Shown: positions 23,225 to 33,037, counted from the first letter of the stretch. The stretch: 64,000 nt of DNA from Actinomycetota bacterium (GCA_030838475.1 JAUZFP010000051.1:1-64000); one strand, 5' to 3'. The notes: generated by a model from the sequence alone, not told the origin. A program made the numbers and translations.

Positions 23225-23230
23225 TAAGAT
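23225..23230 (+). promoter_or_regulatory. -10 element TAAGAT of leaderless M20 dipeptidase gene
   Basis: TAAGAT ends 7 bases before ATG 23238. The nearest purine-rich stretch, GGGAG, is too far upstream to be a ribosome binding site. The whole divergent gap is only 40 bases. Confidence 0.5.
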
Positions 23231-23237
23231 TACTCGC

Positions 23238-24647
23238 ATGACCGAATCGGGATCGCCCAGTACCGCAATCGAACTGCTCGAGCAGCTCACCGACGCCGTC
23301 CAGGCCGGACTTCCGCGGGCGATCGCCGACCTGTCGGACCTCGTTCGCATCCCGTCCGTCTCGTGGGACGGCTTCGATCCGTCCCACGTTGCCGACAGCG
23401 CCGCAGCCGTCAAGGCACTCCTCGAGGGGCTCGACGTCTTCGAGTCGGTTGAGATCTCACAGGCCAAGAATGCGACCGGAGACGGCCTCGGCCAGCCTGC
23501 AGTGCTCGCGTCGCGACCGGCGCGCAACGGCAAGCCCACCATCCTGCTATACGCGCACCACGACGTACAGCCCCCCGGAAAGGACGAGGACTGGGACTCG
23601 TCACCGTTCGAGCCGACCGTGCGCGGCGACCGCATTTACGGCCGGGGAGCGGCAGATGACAAGGCCGGAGTGATGGCGCACGTCGCATCCATTCGCGCCC
23701 TCACCGCCGTTCTGGGATCCGACTTCGATCTCGGACTCTCGGTCTTCATCGAGGGCGAGGAGGAGAACGGCTCGCGCTCGTTCAAGAATTTCCTCGTCGA
23801 CCACCACGACCAGCTGGCCGCAGACGCGATCGTGGTCGCCGACTCGGACAACTGGAACACCACGACGCCCGCGCTCACCATCGCCCTCCGCGGCAACGTC
23901 AAGTTCCACCTCAAGGTCTCGACACTCGATCACGCCTCGCACTCCGGCATGTTCGGGGGAGCGGCCCCCGACTCGATGCTCGCCACGATCAAGCTGCTGG
24001 CAACCATCTGGGACGAGAACGGATCGGTCGCGGTGGAGGGCATGACCTCGTACGACATGGATACCCCCGAGTACACGGAGGAGCTGTTCCGCGAGGAGGC
24101 GGCCCTGCTCGACGGCGTGAGCCCGATCGGGACCGGCAGCATCCTGTCGCGCATCTGGGCGCAGCCGACGGTCACCATCACGGGCATCGATGCTCCGACG
24201 GTGATCAACGCATCGAACACGCTGTCGGCATCGACGACCGTCGTCATCAGCTCGCGCATCGCCCCCGGGCAGAAGGCGAGTGACGCCTACGAGGCGCTCG
24301 TAAAACACCTGCGTGCGAATGCCCCCTTCGGTGCCAGGCTCGAGATCTCCGAGGTCGACCTCGGCGACCCGTTCCTGGTCGACACCAAGGGCCAGTCGGT
24401 GGCGGATGCGCGTGCCGCCATGTTCGAGGCATGGGGAGTCGAACCGGTCGACACCGGGATCGGTGGATCCATCCCGTTCCTCGCCGACCTGGTCGAGCAG
24501 TTCCCCGAAGCCGAAATCCTCGTGACCGGCGTCGAAGATCCCGATTCGCGTGCCCACAGCCCAAACGAGTCCCTCCACCTCGGTGTATTCCGGCGCGCAA
24601 TCCTCACCGAGGCGCTCATGCTGGCAAAGCTCCAGAACCGCGCATAG
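23238..24647 (+). CDS. M20 family dipeptidase
   Basis: Cytosolic zinc di- or aminopeptidase. 469 residues. The metal site is read from LYAHHDVQPPGKDEDW near residue 105, GRGAADDKAGVMAHVASI near 138, and the EGEEENGSRS motif near 173 with the catalytic glutamate. A dimerisation domain lies between about 210 and 360, and the last metal histidine is in SRAHSPNESLHLG. The substrate is not predictable. The start is set by the leaderless promoter. Confidence 0.9.
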   Translation: MTESGSPSTAIELLEQLTDAVQAGLPRAIADLSDLVRIPSVSWDGFDPSHVADSAAAVKALLEGLDVFESVEISQAKNATGDGLGQPAVLASRPARNGKPTILLYAHHDVQPPGKDEDWDSSPFEPTVRGDRIYGRGAADDKAGVMAHVASIRALTAVLGSDFDLGLSVFIEGEEENGSRSFKNFLVDHHDQLAADAIVVADSDNWNTTTPALTIALRGNVKFHLKVSTLDHASHSGMFGGAAPDSMLATIKLLATIWDENGSVAVEGMTSYDMDTPEYTEELFREEAALLDGVSPIGTGSILSRIWAQPTVTITGIDAPTVINASNTLSASTTVVISSRIAPGQKASDAYEALVKHLRANAPFGARLEISEVDLGDPFLVDTKGQSVADARAAMFEAWGVEPVDTGIGGSIPFLADLVEQFPEAEILVTGVEDPDSRAHSPNESLHLGVFRRAILTEALMLAKLQNRA

Positions 24648-24676
24648 ACTTCATTACAGACTTAGAAGGAGCACCA

Positions 24677-25039
24677 ATGACCGACACGCTCACTACCTCC
24701 GCGCCAACCGCCCACGGCGTCGGCCTGACCGACGCGGCTGCCGACAAGGTGCGCAGCCTGCTCTCCCAGGAGGGTCGCGACGACCTGCGCCTGCGCGTTG
24801 CGGTTCAGCCCGGTGGATGCTCCGGCCTGATCTACCAGCTCTACTTCGACGAGCGCGTGCTCGACGGCGACGCGACGGTCGGCTTCGGCGATGGCGTCGA
24901 GGTCGTCGTCGACAAGATGAGCGTGCCGTATCTCGACGGTGCCAACATCGACTTCGAGGACACCATCCAGAAGCAGGGCTTTACGATCGACAACCCGAAC
25001 GCTTCGGGCAGTTGTGCGTGTGGAGACAGCTTCCACTAA
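24677..25039 (+). CDS. erpA: A-type iron-sulfur carrier (HesB/IscA/ErpA family)
   Basis: Carries Fe-S clusters to apo-proteins such as the Rieske protein encoded nearby. 120 residues with the three conserved cysteines: GGCSG near residue 53 and CACGDSF at the C-terminus. The ATG at 24677 has AGAAGGA upstream. It is followed by a strong terminator, which separates it from the cytochrome oxidase genes. The symbol erpA is by family resemblance. IscA-type naming would be equally possible. Confidence 0.88.
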   Translation: MTDTLTTSAPTAHGVGLTDAAADKVRSLLSQEGRDDLRLRVAVQPGGCSGLIYQLYFDERVLDGDATVGFGDGVEVVVDKMSVPYLDGANIDFEDTIQKQGFTIDNPNASGSCACGDSFH

Positions 25040-25076
25040 GTTCATTGATCACGCTGGGCTAGCTTCCAGACAAACG

Positions 25077-25103
25077 AAGATCGGGTCGAATCGACCCGAT
25101 CTT
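25077..25103 (+). terminator. Rho-independent terminator after the Fe-S carrier gene
   Basis: A 27-base near-perfect palindrome: AAGATCGGGTC and GACCCGATCTT form an 11-bp stem around GAATC. TACTTGTTT follows as a T-rich tail. It isolates the erpA-like gene from ctaC. Confidence 0.85.
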
Positions 25104-25148
25104 TACTTGTTTGCGGCCCGGTTGGGCGGGGCGGCTCGTAACGCGCGA

Positions 25149-25156
25149 TATAGACT
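25149..25156 (+). promoter_or_regulatory. Probable ctaC promoter -10 (TATAGACT)
   Basis: TATAGACT lies about 40 bases before the ctaC GTG, after the terminator. TTGGGC at 25122-25127 is a possible but too distant -35. AGAGG before the start indicates a leadered transcript. Confidence 0.4.
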
Positions 25157-25195
25157 TGGGACTGCAATCAGTCCGTTAGCTCCGAGAGGCTCAAG

Positions 25196-26053
25196 GTGCT
25201 CCGTAACCGCCGTTTTCGCTGGGCTGTAGTTCCAGCCGCGGTCGTCGTCATCCTCGCTCTTGCGGGTTGTACGCAGCAGCAGGAGTTCGGTTTCCTGCCC
25301 ATCACATCGCTCAATACGACCAATCACACGAGCGAGGTGGTCGGTCTCTGGAACACCTCGTGGATCGTCCTCATGGGCGTCGGGCTGCTGACCTGGGGCC
25401 TCATCATCTGGGCCGCGGTGGTCTACCGTCGGCGCAAGGGCCAGACCGGCCTCCCCGTGCAGTTGCGCTACAACATGCCGATCGAGATTTTCTACACGAT
25501 CGTGCCCCTCATCCTTGTTCTCGGCTTCTTCGCGTTCACCGCGAAGACACAGAACAACATCGAGACGCCGCCGACCGCGGCGCCGCAGGTCAAGATCGAT
25601 GTGTACGGCCAGCGCTGGGCGTGGACCTTCGACTACATGAACGAGAAGACCTACAGCCCGGGGATCCAGGCGCAGACCGAGGCGAGCACGGGCGCACTGA
25701 CCCAACCGCTGAACACGCTGTACCTTCCGGTCGACAAGCGCGTTGAGATCAAGATCCTTTCGCGGGATGTCGCCCACTCGTTCTGGATCGTGAACTTCCT
25801 CTACAAGAAGGACATGATCCCGGGCAAGGCCAACTACATGTACTTTATTCCGGAGAAGATCGGAACGTACCAGGGCAAGTGCGCGGAGCTCTGTGGCCAG
25901 TATCACTCGCTCATGCTCTTCCAGGTCAAGGTCGTCTCAGACGCCGACTACAAGGCCTACATCGCCGCCCAACGCAAGATTTACCCCGGACTCCTGGGCG
26001 CCAACTACAACGCGAACACCAACCTGCCGGGCACCGGCGCACCGAAGGGTTAA
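25196..26053 (+). CDS. ctaC: Cytochrome c oxidase subunit II (CtaC)
   Basis: CuA-bearing subunit of the aa3 oxidase that receives electrons from cytochrome cc. 285 residues. The signal peptide ends in the lipobox LALAGC, so it is probably a lipoprotein. Two membrane segments follow (near 50-75 and 95-115). The CuA site [12 protein letters not shown] is near residue 225 and the [11 protein letters not shown] histidine near 187. Starts at GTG 25196 after AGAGG. First gene of ctaC-ctaD-ctaF. Confidence 0.96.
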   Translation: MLRNRRFRWAVVPAAVVVILALAGCTQQQEFGFLPITSLNTTNHTSEVVGLWNTSWIVLMGVGLLTWGLIIWAAVVYRRRKGQTGLPVQLRYNMPIEIFYTIVPLILVLGFFAFTAKTQNNIETPPTAAPQVKIDVYGQRWAWTFDYMNEKTYSPGIQAQTEASTGALTQPLNTLYLPVDKRVEIKILSRDVAHSFWIVNFLYKKDMIPGKANYMYFIPEKIGTYQGKCAELCGQYHSLMLFQVKVVSDADYKAYIAAQRKIYPGLLGANYNANTNLPGTGAPKG

Positions 26054-26058
26054 GCACC

Positions 26059-27792
26059 ATGACCGCGACAGTGTCGTACACCGCTCTCGAGCGTCAGGCC
26101 GGCGTCGGCCGCGCACCGACCACGCGCAAGGGCAACGTGGTCCTCGGCTGGATTACCACCACCGACCACAAGACCATCGGCTACCTCTACCTGATCACCT
26201 CGTTCCTCTTCTTCTGCCTCGGCGGTGTGATGGCCCTGGTCATTCGCGCCCAGCTGTTCGAACCGGGTGAGGCGCTGGTCGGAACGCCGGAGCAGTACAA
26301 CCAGCTGTTCACGATGCACGGCACGATCATGCTGCTGATGTTCGCGACGCCACTGTTCGCCGGATTCACGAACGTGATCATGCCGCTGCAGATCGGCGCA
26401 CCGGATGTCGCGTTCCCCCGTCTTAATGCGCTGGCCTACTGGTTCTTCCTGTTCGGCTCGCTGATCGCAGTGGCCGGCTTCCTCACCCCGCAGGGTGCGG
26501 CATCCTTTGGCTGGACCGCGTACGCGCCGCTCACCTCGACGACCTTCACGCCCGGGCTCGGGGGAAATCTCTGGGTATTCGGACTAGCCCTGAGCGGTTT
26601 CGGCACGATTCTCGGTGCCGTGAACTTCATCACGACGATCATCACCATGCGCGCGCCGGGCATGACCATGTTCCGGATGCCGATCTTCACCTGGAACGCG
26701 CTCGTCACGTCGATCCTCGTGCTGATGGCGTTCCCGATCCTGGCCGCCGCGCTGCTGGCCCTGGGCGCCGACCGAACCGTCGGGGCCCACGTGTTCGACG
26801 CGGCAAACGGGGGAGCGCTGCTCTGGCAGCACCTGTTCTGGTTCTTCGGGCATCCAGAGGTCTACATCATCGCGCTGCCGTTCTTCGGAATCATCAGCGA
26901 AGTGCTGCCCGTGTTCAGCCGCAAGCCGATCTTCGGCTACAAGACGCTGATCTACGCGACCATCTCCATCGCCGCCCTGTCCGTGACCGTGTGGGCGCAC
27001 CACATGTACGTGACCGGGTCGGTGCTGCTGCCGTTCTTCTCGTTCATGACAATGCTGATCGCCGTTCCGACCGGCGTGAAGATCTTCAACTGGATCGGCA
27101 CCATGTGGCGCGGATCGGTCACGTTCGAGACCCCGATGATCTGGGCGATCGGCTTCCTGATCACCTTCACGTTCGGCGGCCTGACCGGCGTCATCCTCGC
27201 GTCGCCGCCGCTCGACTTCCACGTCTCCGACACCTACTTCGTGGTCGCGCACTTCCACTACGTCGTGTTCGGAACCGTCGTGTTCGCCATGTTCAGCGGC
27301 TTCTACTTCTGGTGGCCGAAGTGGACCGGCAAGATGCTCAACGAGCGGCTCGGCAAGATCCACTTCTGGCTCCTGTTCATCGGATTCCACACGACGTTCC
27401 TGATCCAGCACTGGATCGGCGTCGAGGGCATGCCAAGGCGGTACTGGAGTTACCTGCCCGAAGACGGCGTCACCTGGATGAACCAGGTCTCGACCATCGG
27501 CGCCATGATTCTCGGAATCTCCATGCTGCCGTTCCTTTACAACGTCTACATCACCGCCCGTCGCGCCCCCAAGGTCACCTCCAACGACCCGTGGGGTTAC
27601 GGACGCTCGCTCGAGTGGGCGACCTCCTGCCCGCCGCCGCGGCACAACTTCGTCTCGATCCCGCGCATCCGCTCGGAATCCCCGGCATTCGACCTGAACC
27701 ACCCAGAGGCGGAGATTCCGGTCGGCACCGGACCGTTCAAGGATGCGCCGGACGAGCTCGTCTACGACCTGGCCAGTGGAGGCGTTAAGTAA
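26059..27792 (+). CDS. ctaD: Cytochrome c oxidase subunit I (CtaD)
   Basis: Catalytic subunit with low-spin heme a and the heme a3-CuB site, which reduces oxygen and pumps protons. 577 residues with twelve membrane segments. [18 protein letters not shown] holds a heme a ligand, [18 protein letters not shown] the CuB histidine with the Tyr cross-link, [10 protein letters not shown] the two other CuB histidines, and [10 protein letters not shown] the heme a/a3 ligands. ATG 26059 lies five bases after ctaC. Confidence 0.98.
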   Translation: MTATVSYTALERQAGVGRAPTTRKGNVVLGWITTTDHKTIGYLYLITSFLFFCLGGVMALVIRAQLFEPGEALVGTPEQYNQLFTMHGTIMLLMFATPLFAGFTNVIMPLQIGAPDVAFPRLNALAYWFFLFGSLIAVAGFLTPQGAASFGWTAYAPLTSTTFTPGLGGNLWVFGLALSGFGTILGAVNFITTIITMRAPGMTMFRMPIFTWNALVTSILVLMAFPILAAALLALGADRTVGAHVFDAANGGALLWQHLFWFFGHPEVYIIALPFFGIISEVLPVFSRKPIFGYKTLIYATISIAALSVTVWAHHMYVTGSVLLPFFSFMTMLIAVPTGVKIFNWIGTMWRGSVTFETPMIWAIGFLITFTFGGLTGVILASPPLDFHVSDTYFVVAHFHYVVFGTVVFAMFSGFYFWWPKWTGKMLNERLGKIHFWLLFIGFHTTFLIQHWIGVEGMPRRYWSYLPEDGVTWMNQVSTIGAMILGISMLPFLYNVYITARRAPKVTSNDPWGYGRSLEWATSCPPPRHNFVSIPRIRSESPAFDLNHPEAEIPVGTGPFKDAPDELVYDLASGGVK

Positions 27793-27794
27793 CC

Positions 27795-28235
27795 ATGGGT
27801 GCAACCTGGAAACTGTTTCTCATCCTCGCGATCTTCTGTTTCGCGGCCTGCGCCGGCTACATCGTGTGGGGCATTTGGGACCCGACCTTCGGCAACGCGT
27901 CCGACCAGGGCGGCTGGGAGCCGGTCGGCGCCGTCGGACTCGCCCTCGTCGGGGCGCTCTGCACGCTCATCGCCTTCTATACGAACCGCCTGCACCACGC
28001 GCAGGGTGGTGAGCTTCCCGAGGACCGCAACGACGCTCTCATCGACGACGGCGAGGCCGAGCAGGGCTTCTTCAGCCCGTGGAGCTGGTGGCCGGTAACG
28101 CTCGGTGCATCCATCGCCCTCATGTTCCTGGGTCTCGCGATCGGCAACTGGATCTGCTTCATCGCCGTACCGCTCGTCGCCGTCAGCGTCATCGGGCTCA
28201 TCTACGAGTACCAGCGCGGCAACTTCGGGCACTAG
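27795..28235 (+). CDS. ctaF: Actinobacterial cytochrome c oxidase subunit IV (CtaF)
   Basis: Small accessory subunit of the actinobacterial aa3 oxidase. 146 residues with four membrane segments, for example LFLILAIFCFAACAGYIVWG and a C-terminal pair near 95-140. It is placed two bases after ctaD. The sequence ends YEYQRGNFGH, typical of the family. A strong terminator follows. Confidence 0.94.
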   Translation: MGATWKLFLILAIFCFAACAGYIVWGIWDPTFGNASDQGGWEPVGAVGLALVGALCTLIAFYTNRLHHAQGGELPEDRNDALIDDGEAEQGFFSPWSWWPVTLGASIALMFLGLAIGNWICFIAVPLVAVSVIGLIYEYQRGNFGH

Positions 28236-28254
28236 CCGCACAACATCTCGCCGG

Positions 28255-28278
28255 GGCCGTCCTTCGGGGCGGCCTTTG
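28255..28278 (+). terminator. Rho-independent terminator after ctaF
   Basis: GGCCGTCC-TTCG-GGGCGGCC forms an 8-bp stem, with one G-U pair, closed by a UUCG tetraloop and followed by TTTG. It ends the ctaCDF operon. Confidence 0.85.
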
Positions 28279-28301
28279 TGCATTTTCCGTGGGTATCAGG
28301 C

Positions 28302-28636
28302 TCCGCCAAGCGAAAAGCAGCACGGATCGGGATGTCCGCCGCTGTATTCGCGGTTGGCTCGAGCATTGCGGTCGAAGCTTCGCGTTCAACAGGACGAATC
28401 CGGGGTTCGGAACCTTCCACAGGAGTAATTCGACCCATTTGGTCGGCACTTCCGGTTGAACGAGCACGCCGGGAGGAGATTTTCGCGGACTCGCACCAGA
28501 GGAGGAGATCTTGGTCTGCCGGCGACCGGATGTCCTCCTCAAGGCGGGTGGCCGTCCCGAATACGGGTCTTTGGGACGCGACAAACCTCGTAAACCGGCA
28601 CCCCGCCGACATCCGTGCAGCCTTTTGTTTGGCGGA
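28302..28636. repeat. 335-bp non-coding element with imperfect terminal inverted repeats
   Basis: The 468-base gap between ctaF and qcrB contains arms 28302-28327 and 28611-28636. These pair 22 of 26 bases as inverted repeats (TCCGCCAAGCGAAAAGCAGC and its counterpart), and similarity continues inward with a 6-base indel. Inside are two direct copies of GGAGGAGAT (28472, 28501) and a hairpin GAGGAGGA/TCCTCCTC (28499-28540). Weak ORFs on both strands have no ribosome binding site and no recognisable protein. It may be a decayed MITE-like element or a structured RNA. Confidence 0.5.
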
Positions 28637-28660
28637 ATCCAGAACCCTGCGGTGGAACGC

Positions 28661-28690
28661 AAAAGGGCCGCCCCAATGGGACGGCCCTTA
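28661..28690 (-). terminator. Rho-independent terminator of ctaE-qcrCAB
   Basis: On the minus strand GGGCCGTCCC-ATT-GGGGCGGCCC makes a 10-bp stem with one wobble pair, followed by TTTT. The stem resembles that of the facing ctaF terminator. Confidence 0.85.
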
Positions 28691-28703
28691 GTACGTGGAC
28701 GAG

Positions 28704-30374
28704 CTAGTGGTGACCGGATTCGATCTCGGTGCCGGAGTCACCCTCGAGGGCTCCGTGGCCCGCGTGGTGCTGCTGCTCGAGTTCGTGCGTGGTGACGGGG
28801 GTGATGCGGTCCTCGAAGAACCAGCCAGACAACACCGATCGTGCGCGCTCGAGCGGCGAGATCTGGCCCTTCGCGTTGGGACGGAGCATCAGCGGCTTGT
28901 AGTCTTCGAAGCTGACCAGGCGCCAGCGTTCGTAGTCCGTCAGCTGCTCGTGAACCTCGATGTACTCGCCACCGGGCAGACGCACGATACGACCGCTCTC
29001 GTAGCCGTGGAGGGCAATCTCGCGGTCCTTCTTCTGGAGTCCGATGCAGAGTCGCTTCGTGACCAGGTACGCGATGATGGGCCCGACGATGAGCAGGATC
29101 TGCAGAGTAAGGATGACGCCCTCGACGGTGAGACTGAAGTGGGTGGCGATGAGGTCGGAACTTGCCGCCGCCCAGAGGACCGCGTAGAAGACGACTCCCG
29201 CAGCACCAATGGCGGTGCGGGTCGGCGCGTTGCGCGGCCGGTCGGCGATGTGGTGCTCGCGCTTGTCGCCGGTCACCCAGCTCTCGATAAATGGGTAGAT
29301 CGCGACCAGCACGATGAACAGTCCCAGCACGACGATCGGTAAGAAGACGTTGAGCGCGAACGTGAAGTCGCCGATCTGGAACCCGAGCCCGGACGGAACG
29401 AGGCGCAGTGCACCGTCGGCGAAGCCGATATACCAGTCCGGTTGGGTGCCCGCCGAGATCGGGGACGGATCGTAGGGCCCGTACAACCAGACCGGGTTGA
29501 TGGTGAAGAACGTCGCCATGAGCACGATCACACCGAAGACGATGAAGAAGAAGCCACCCGCCTTGGCCGCGAACACCGGCATGATCGGCACGCCGACGAC
29601 GTTGTCGTTGGTTTTGCCGGGGCCGGCGAACTGGGTGTGTTTGTTGATCACCAGCAGCAGTAAGTGCACGCCGAGTGCGGCGACAAGGATGGCCGGCAGC
29701 AGCAGAATGTGCAGCGTGTACAGGCGTCCAACGATGGCTGTGCCAGGGAATTCACCACCGAACAGCAGGTACGACGTAAACGTTCCGATCACCGGGATGC
29801 CCTTGACCAGGCCGTCGATGATGCGAAGGCCGTTTCCCGAAAGCAGGTCATCCGGCAGCGAGTAGCCGGTGAAGCCCTCGGCCAGCGCAAGGATGAACAG
29901 CACGAAGCCGATGACCCAGTTGAGCTCACGCGGCTTGCGGAACGCGCCCGTGAAGAAGATGCGCAGCATGTGCAGGCCGATGGATGCGACGAAGAGCAGG
30001 GCCGCCCAGTGGTGGATCTGCCGCATGAGGAGTCCGCCACGGATGTCGAAGCTGAGGTGCAGCGTCGAGCTCATCGCGGCCGACATGTCGATTCCCTTGA
30101 GCGGCAGGTAGCTTCCGTCGTACGTCACCTCGGCCATCGAGGCCTGGAAGAAGAACGTCAGGAACGTGCCGGTGAGCAGGATGACGATGAAGCTGTACAG
30201 CGCGACTTCGCCGAGCATGAACGACCAGTGGTCGGGGAAGATCTTGCGACCGAGTTCGCGAACCAGTCCTGAGATGCTCGTGCGCTCGTCGATCCAGTTG
30301 GCCGTCGTCTGCGTGACCGACTTCCGCTCGGGGACTACCGCTCCGCCACGTGTCTCGCTGGTTGTGGTGGTCAT
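28704..30374 (-). CDS. qcrB: Cytochrome bc1 complex cytochrome b subunit (QcrB)
   Basis: Membrane diheme cytochrome b that oxidises menaquinol. 556 residues, longer than the classical protein because of the actinobacterial C-terminal extension (last ~120 residues, hydrophilic). The heme-binding region LMRQIHHWAALLFVASIGLHML and second pair in YTLHILLLPAILVAALGVHLLLL are present, as is a quinol-site stretch NPVWLYGPYDPS. ATG 30374 overlaps the qcrA stop as ATGA, so I prefer it to the GTG five codons upstream. Confidence 0.97.
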   Translation of the reverse strand: MTTTTSETRGGAVVPERKSVTQTTANWIDERTSISGLVRELGRKIFPDHWSFMLGEVALYSFIVILLTGTFLTFFFQASMAEVTYDGSYLPLKGIDMSAAMSSTLHLSFDIRGGLLMRQIHHWAALLFVASIGLHMLRIFFTGAFRKPRELNWVIGFVLFILALAEGFTGYSLPDDLLSGNGLRIIDGLVKGIPVIGTFTSYLLFGGEFPGTAIVGRLYTLHILLLPAILVAALGVHLLLLVINKHTQFAGPGKTNDNVVGVPIMPVFAAKAGGFFFIVFGVIVLMATFFTINPVWLYGPYDPSPISAGTQPDWYIGFADGALRLVPSGLGFQIGDFTFALNVFLPIVVLGLFIVLVAIYPFIESWVTGDKREHHIADRPRNAPTRTAIGAAGVVFYAVLWAAASSDLIATHFSLTVEGVILTLQILLIVGPIIAYLVTKRLCIGLQKKDREIALHGYESGRIVRLPGGEYIEVHEQLTDYERWRLVSFEDYKPLMLRPNAKGQISPLERARSVLSGWFFEDRITPVTTHELEQQHHAGHGALEGDSGTEIESGHH

Positions 30375-31453
30375 ACGTGACGCTCCCAATAATCTGGCCC
30401 CACCGGTTCGTGGAAGTCACTTCGTGCGATCAGGTATCCCTCGCTGTCGATCGTGATCGGGAGCTGGGGGAGTGGACGTCGCGCCGGGCCGAAGATAACC
30501 CGGGCCTCGTGGGTCATGTCGAACTGCGACTGGTGGCACGGGCACAGGAGGTGGTGCGTCTGCTGCTCGTACAGTGCCACCGGGCATCCGACGTGGGTGC
30601 AGATCTGCGAGTAGGCGATGATGCCCTCGTAGTTCCAGGTCTCCCTGCCCTTGGTGACGTGCAGGTCTTCCGGCTGCAGGCGCATGAGCAGCACCGCCGC
30701 CTTCGCCTTCTGCTCGAGGGCGTCGCTGCGCTGGTTGAGACCCTCGGGGATGACATGGAATGCGGAGCCCAGGGTGACATCGGATGCCTTGATCGGGACG
30801 CCCGTTGGGTCGTGGGTAAGCTTGACGCCCTTCTTCCACATGGTGTGGTTGAGCAGCGCCGTCGGATCGGTGTCCGGAGCGAGACCGCGGAACAGCGCGA
30901 CGGCCGGAACGGGGGTCAGAACGAGTGCGCCGATGAGGCTGTTGCGGATGAGCGTGCGGCGCCCGAACCCGGACTCCTGGTCGCCGAGCTCGAAGACCTC
31001 GACCGCCTTGGCGCGGGTTTCTTCCGTGCCGCGCGTACCGTGACGGTATTCGACGCTCTCGTCTTCGCGCATGAGCTGCTTCGCCCAGTGCACCGCCCCG
31101 AGGCCGATTCCGAGGAGGCCGAGCGTGATGCCGAGGCCAAGGAAGAGGTTGTTCTCGCGGATCGATCCGAAGTCGCCCGGCACGATCGGGAAGACCATGT
31201 ACGCCGCGAGGGCGAACACGCTGCCGATGATCGACAGGAAGAACAGGAAGGTGACCTGGCGCTCCGCGTTCTTGTCCTTCTTCGGGTCAAGATTCGTCTG
31301 GCGGGGGTTGTGCGGCGGAAAGCCGGGATTCTCGACCGAGTCCAAGGGAACAACGCCCGTCCCGCTCTCGCTGGAGAGCGCAACCGTCGAACCAACCGGG
31401 GAGCCGGCAGCGCCACTGTCGGGTGTTGTCACACCGTCGTCGTGCTGTGCCAT
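30371..31453 (-). CDS. qcrA: Rieske iron-sulfur subunit (QcrA)
   Basis: Carries the 2Fe-2S cluster of the bcc complex. 360 residues. Three membrane segments lie in the first 230 residues, as in actinobacterial QcrA, unlike the single anchor of other Rieske proteins. The cluster motifs CTHVGC and CPCHQSQFD are near residues 290 and 310. The N-terminal 60 residues are polar and low-complexity. The gene overlaps qcrB by four bases. Confidence 0.97.
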   Translation of the reverse strand: MAQHDDGVTTPDSGAAGSPVGSTVALSSESGTGVVPLDSVENPGFPPHNPRQTNLDPKKDKNAERQVTFLFFLSIIGSVFALAAYMVFPIVPGDFGSIRENNLFLGLGITLGLLGIGLGAVHWAKQLMREDESVEYRHGTRGTEETRAKAVEVFELGDQESGFGRRTLIRNSLIGALVLTPVPAVALFRGLAPDTDPTALLNHTMWKKGVKLTHDPTGVPIKASDVTLGSAFHVIPEGLNQRSDALEQKAKAAVLLMRLQPEDLHVTKGRETWNYEGIIAYSQICTHVGCPVALYEQQTHHLLCPCHQSQFDMTHEARVIFGPARRPLPQLPITIDSEGYLIARSDFHEPVGPDYWERHV

Positions 31454-31504
31454 GCTCTTCCCTTTCGCGCTGTGATTGAGGTTCGTCCCGCAGTCCCGGC
31501 CACG

Positions 31505-32320
31505 CTAGTTGGCCTTCGCCGTCAGCCAGATGGTGACGCCGACGATGGCACCCAGGCCGAAGATCCAGAGGAACAGACCCTCCGATACGGGGCCGAGGTT
31601 GCCGAGGTCAAGTCCACCCGGAGACGGGTTCTTGTCCAGGTACTTGAGGTACGTGATGATGTCGGCCTTCTGGCTCGGCGTGATGTTCGCGTCGTTGAAG
31701 ACCGGCATGTTCTGTGGTCCGGTGATCATCGCCTCGTAGGCGTGGAGCGCGGAGACGCCGCTGAGCGACGGGGCGTACTTGCCCTCGGTGAGCGCACCGC
31801 CGGCGCCGGCCACGTTGTGGCACATCGCACAGTTGATGCGGAACAGCTCGGCGCCCTTGGCAGCGTTGCCGGTACCGCCGAGGTACTGCTTCGACGGAAT
31901 CCCCGGTCCGACCGCCTTCGACCCGACGAACTCGGCGAGCGCCAGGGTCTGCTGGTCGGTGAACTGTGACGGCTTCTCTTCTTCCTGCGGGCCCGACGCC
32001 GCTGCGGGCATCCGGCCGGTGGAGACCTGGAACTGTACTGAGGCGGCGCCCACGCCGAGGAGCGACGGAGCCTGCTGCGTGCCTTCGAGGTTCATTCCGT
32101 GGCACGTGGCGCAGTTGGCCTGGAACAGCTTCGAGCCCTCGGTGAGCAGCTGCTGGTTCGCCGCCGTCGTCGAGGCGCTGGCGGTCGTGCTGAACAGCGC
32201 GTACGCACCGCCGGTGGCGACCAGGCCGATCAGAATCAGGGCAATGGATGCGAGCGGGGAACGGCGGCCCGTCTTGCGAGGCTTGCGGGCAAGCGGGCTG
32301 ATGTCGGTCGACTTACGCAT
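31505..32320 (-). CDS. qcrC: Diheme cytochrome c subunit (QcrC)
   Basis: Membrane-anchored cytochrome cc that passes electrons directly from the bcc complex to the aa3 oxidase, replacing soluble cytochrome c. 271 residues: N-terminal anchor (IALILIGLVATGGAYALF), heme sites CATCHG near residue 70 and CAMCHN near 165, and a C-terminal membrane helix. ATG 32320 is chosen because AGGAA precedes it. A GTG at 32341 touches the ctaE stop and is the alternative. Confidence 0.96.
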   Translation of the reverse strand: MRKSTDISPLARKPRKTGRRSPLASIALILIGLVATGGAYALFSTTASASTTAANQQLLTEGSKLFQANCATCHGMNLEGTQQAPSLLGVGAASVQFQVSTGRMPAAASGPQEEEKPSQFTDQQTLALAEFVGSKAVGPGIPSKQYLGGTGNAAKGAELFRINCAMCHNVAGAGGALTEGKYAPSLSGVSALHAYEAMITGPQNMPVFNDANITPSQKADIITYLKYLDKNPSPGGLDLGNLGPVSEGLFLWIFGLGAIVGVTIWLTAKAN

Positions 32321-32341
32321 GTGCGGTTCCTGTGTCTTCAC

Positions 32342-32971
32342 TTATTTCAGCAGGTATATAACGGCGAACAATGCGATCCAAACGACATCGACAAAGTGCC
32401 AGTAGTACGAGACGACGATCGCGCTGGTCGCCTCCTTGTGGCCGAAGTTCTTGGCGGAGTATGCGCGCCCAATGACGAGGAGGAAGGCGAAGAGTCCCAT
32501 CGTCACGTGCAGGCCGTGGAAGCCGGTCGTGAGGTAGAACGCCGACCCGTAGGCGTTCGATGAAATCGAGATGTTCTCGCTTGACAGGGTCGCGTATTCG
32601 AAGATCTGCAGGACGACGAAGACCGCGCCCATTGCGTAGGTGACGAAGAACCACTCGACCATGCCCCAGTCGGTGGGCTTCCAGCTCGTGCGTCGGGGCT
32701 GCAGTCGTTCTGCCGCGAAGACACCGAACTGGCACGCAAACGATGACGACACGAGGATGAGCGTGTTGGTCAGCGCGTACGGGACGTTCAGGTGGCTGGT
32801 CATGGAGGCCCATAGAGCGGGCGACGTCGAGCGCAGCGTGAAGTAGATGGCGAAGAGTCCCGCGAAGAACATCACCTCGCTACCCAGCCAGACGATCGTT
32901 CCGACCGCGACAATACTCGGACGGTTCACTGAGGAAATACCGACCGGGCGAGTAAGAGAGGTGCTCGTCAC
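32342..32971 (-). CDS. ctaE: Cytochrome c oxidase subunit III (CtaE)
   Basis: Core subunit III of the aa3 oxidase. 209 residues with five membrane segments ([36 protein letters not shown], and [20 protein letters not shown] among them). The C-terminal [22 protein letters not shown] is characteristic. GTG 32971 is chosen because CATAAT lies six bases upstream. It leads ctaE-qcrC-qcrA-qcrB and diverges from trpD. Confidence 0.95.
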   Translation of the reverse strand: MTSTSLTRPVGISSVNRPSIVAVGTIVWLGSEVMFFAGLFAIYFTLRSTSPALWASMTSHLNVPYALTNTLILVSSSFACQFGVFAAERLQPRRTSWKPTDWGMVEWFFVTYAMGAVFVVLQIFEYATLSSENISISSNAYGSAFYLTTGFHGLHVTMGLFAFLLVIGRAYSAKNFGHKEATSAIVVSYYWHFVDVVWIALFAVIYLLK

Positions 32972-32977
32972 TGTTCC

Positions 32978-32983
32978 ATTATG
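32978..32983 (-). promoter_or_regulatory. -10 element CATAAT of leaderless ctaE
   Basis: On the minus strand CATAAT ends six bases before GTG 32971. The same hexamer and spacing occur before the YchJ-like and ArsR-SRPBCC genes. It drives the ctaE-qcrCAB operon. Confidence 0.5.
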
Positions 32984-33037
32984 TCCGATATCGAAGCCCG
33001 ATTCGGCCAGATCGGCCGCCAGTCGCACACCAATCGT

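Noticed and set aside
28278-28691. A 137-codon plus-strand frame and a 126-codon minus-strand frame in the ctaF-qcrB gap
   Set aside because: They overlap each other, both terminators and the inverted repeats, have no ribosome binding site, and show no recognisable protein features. I treat the region as non-coding.
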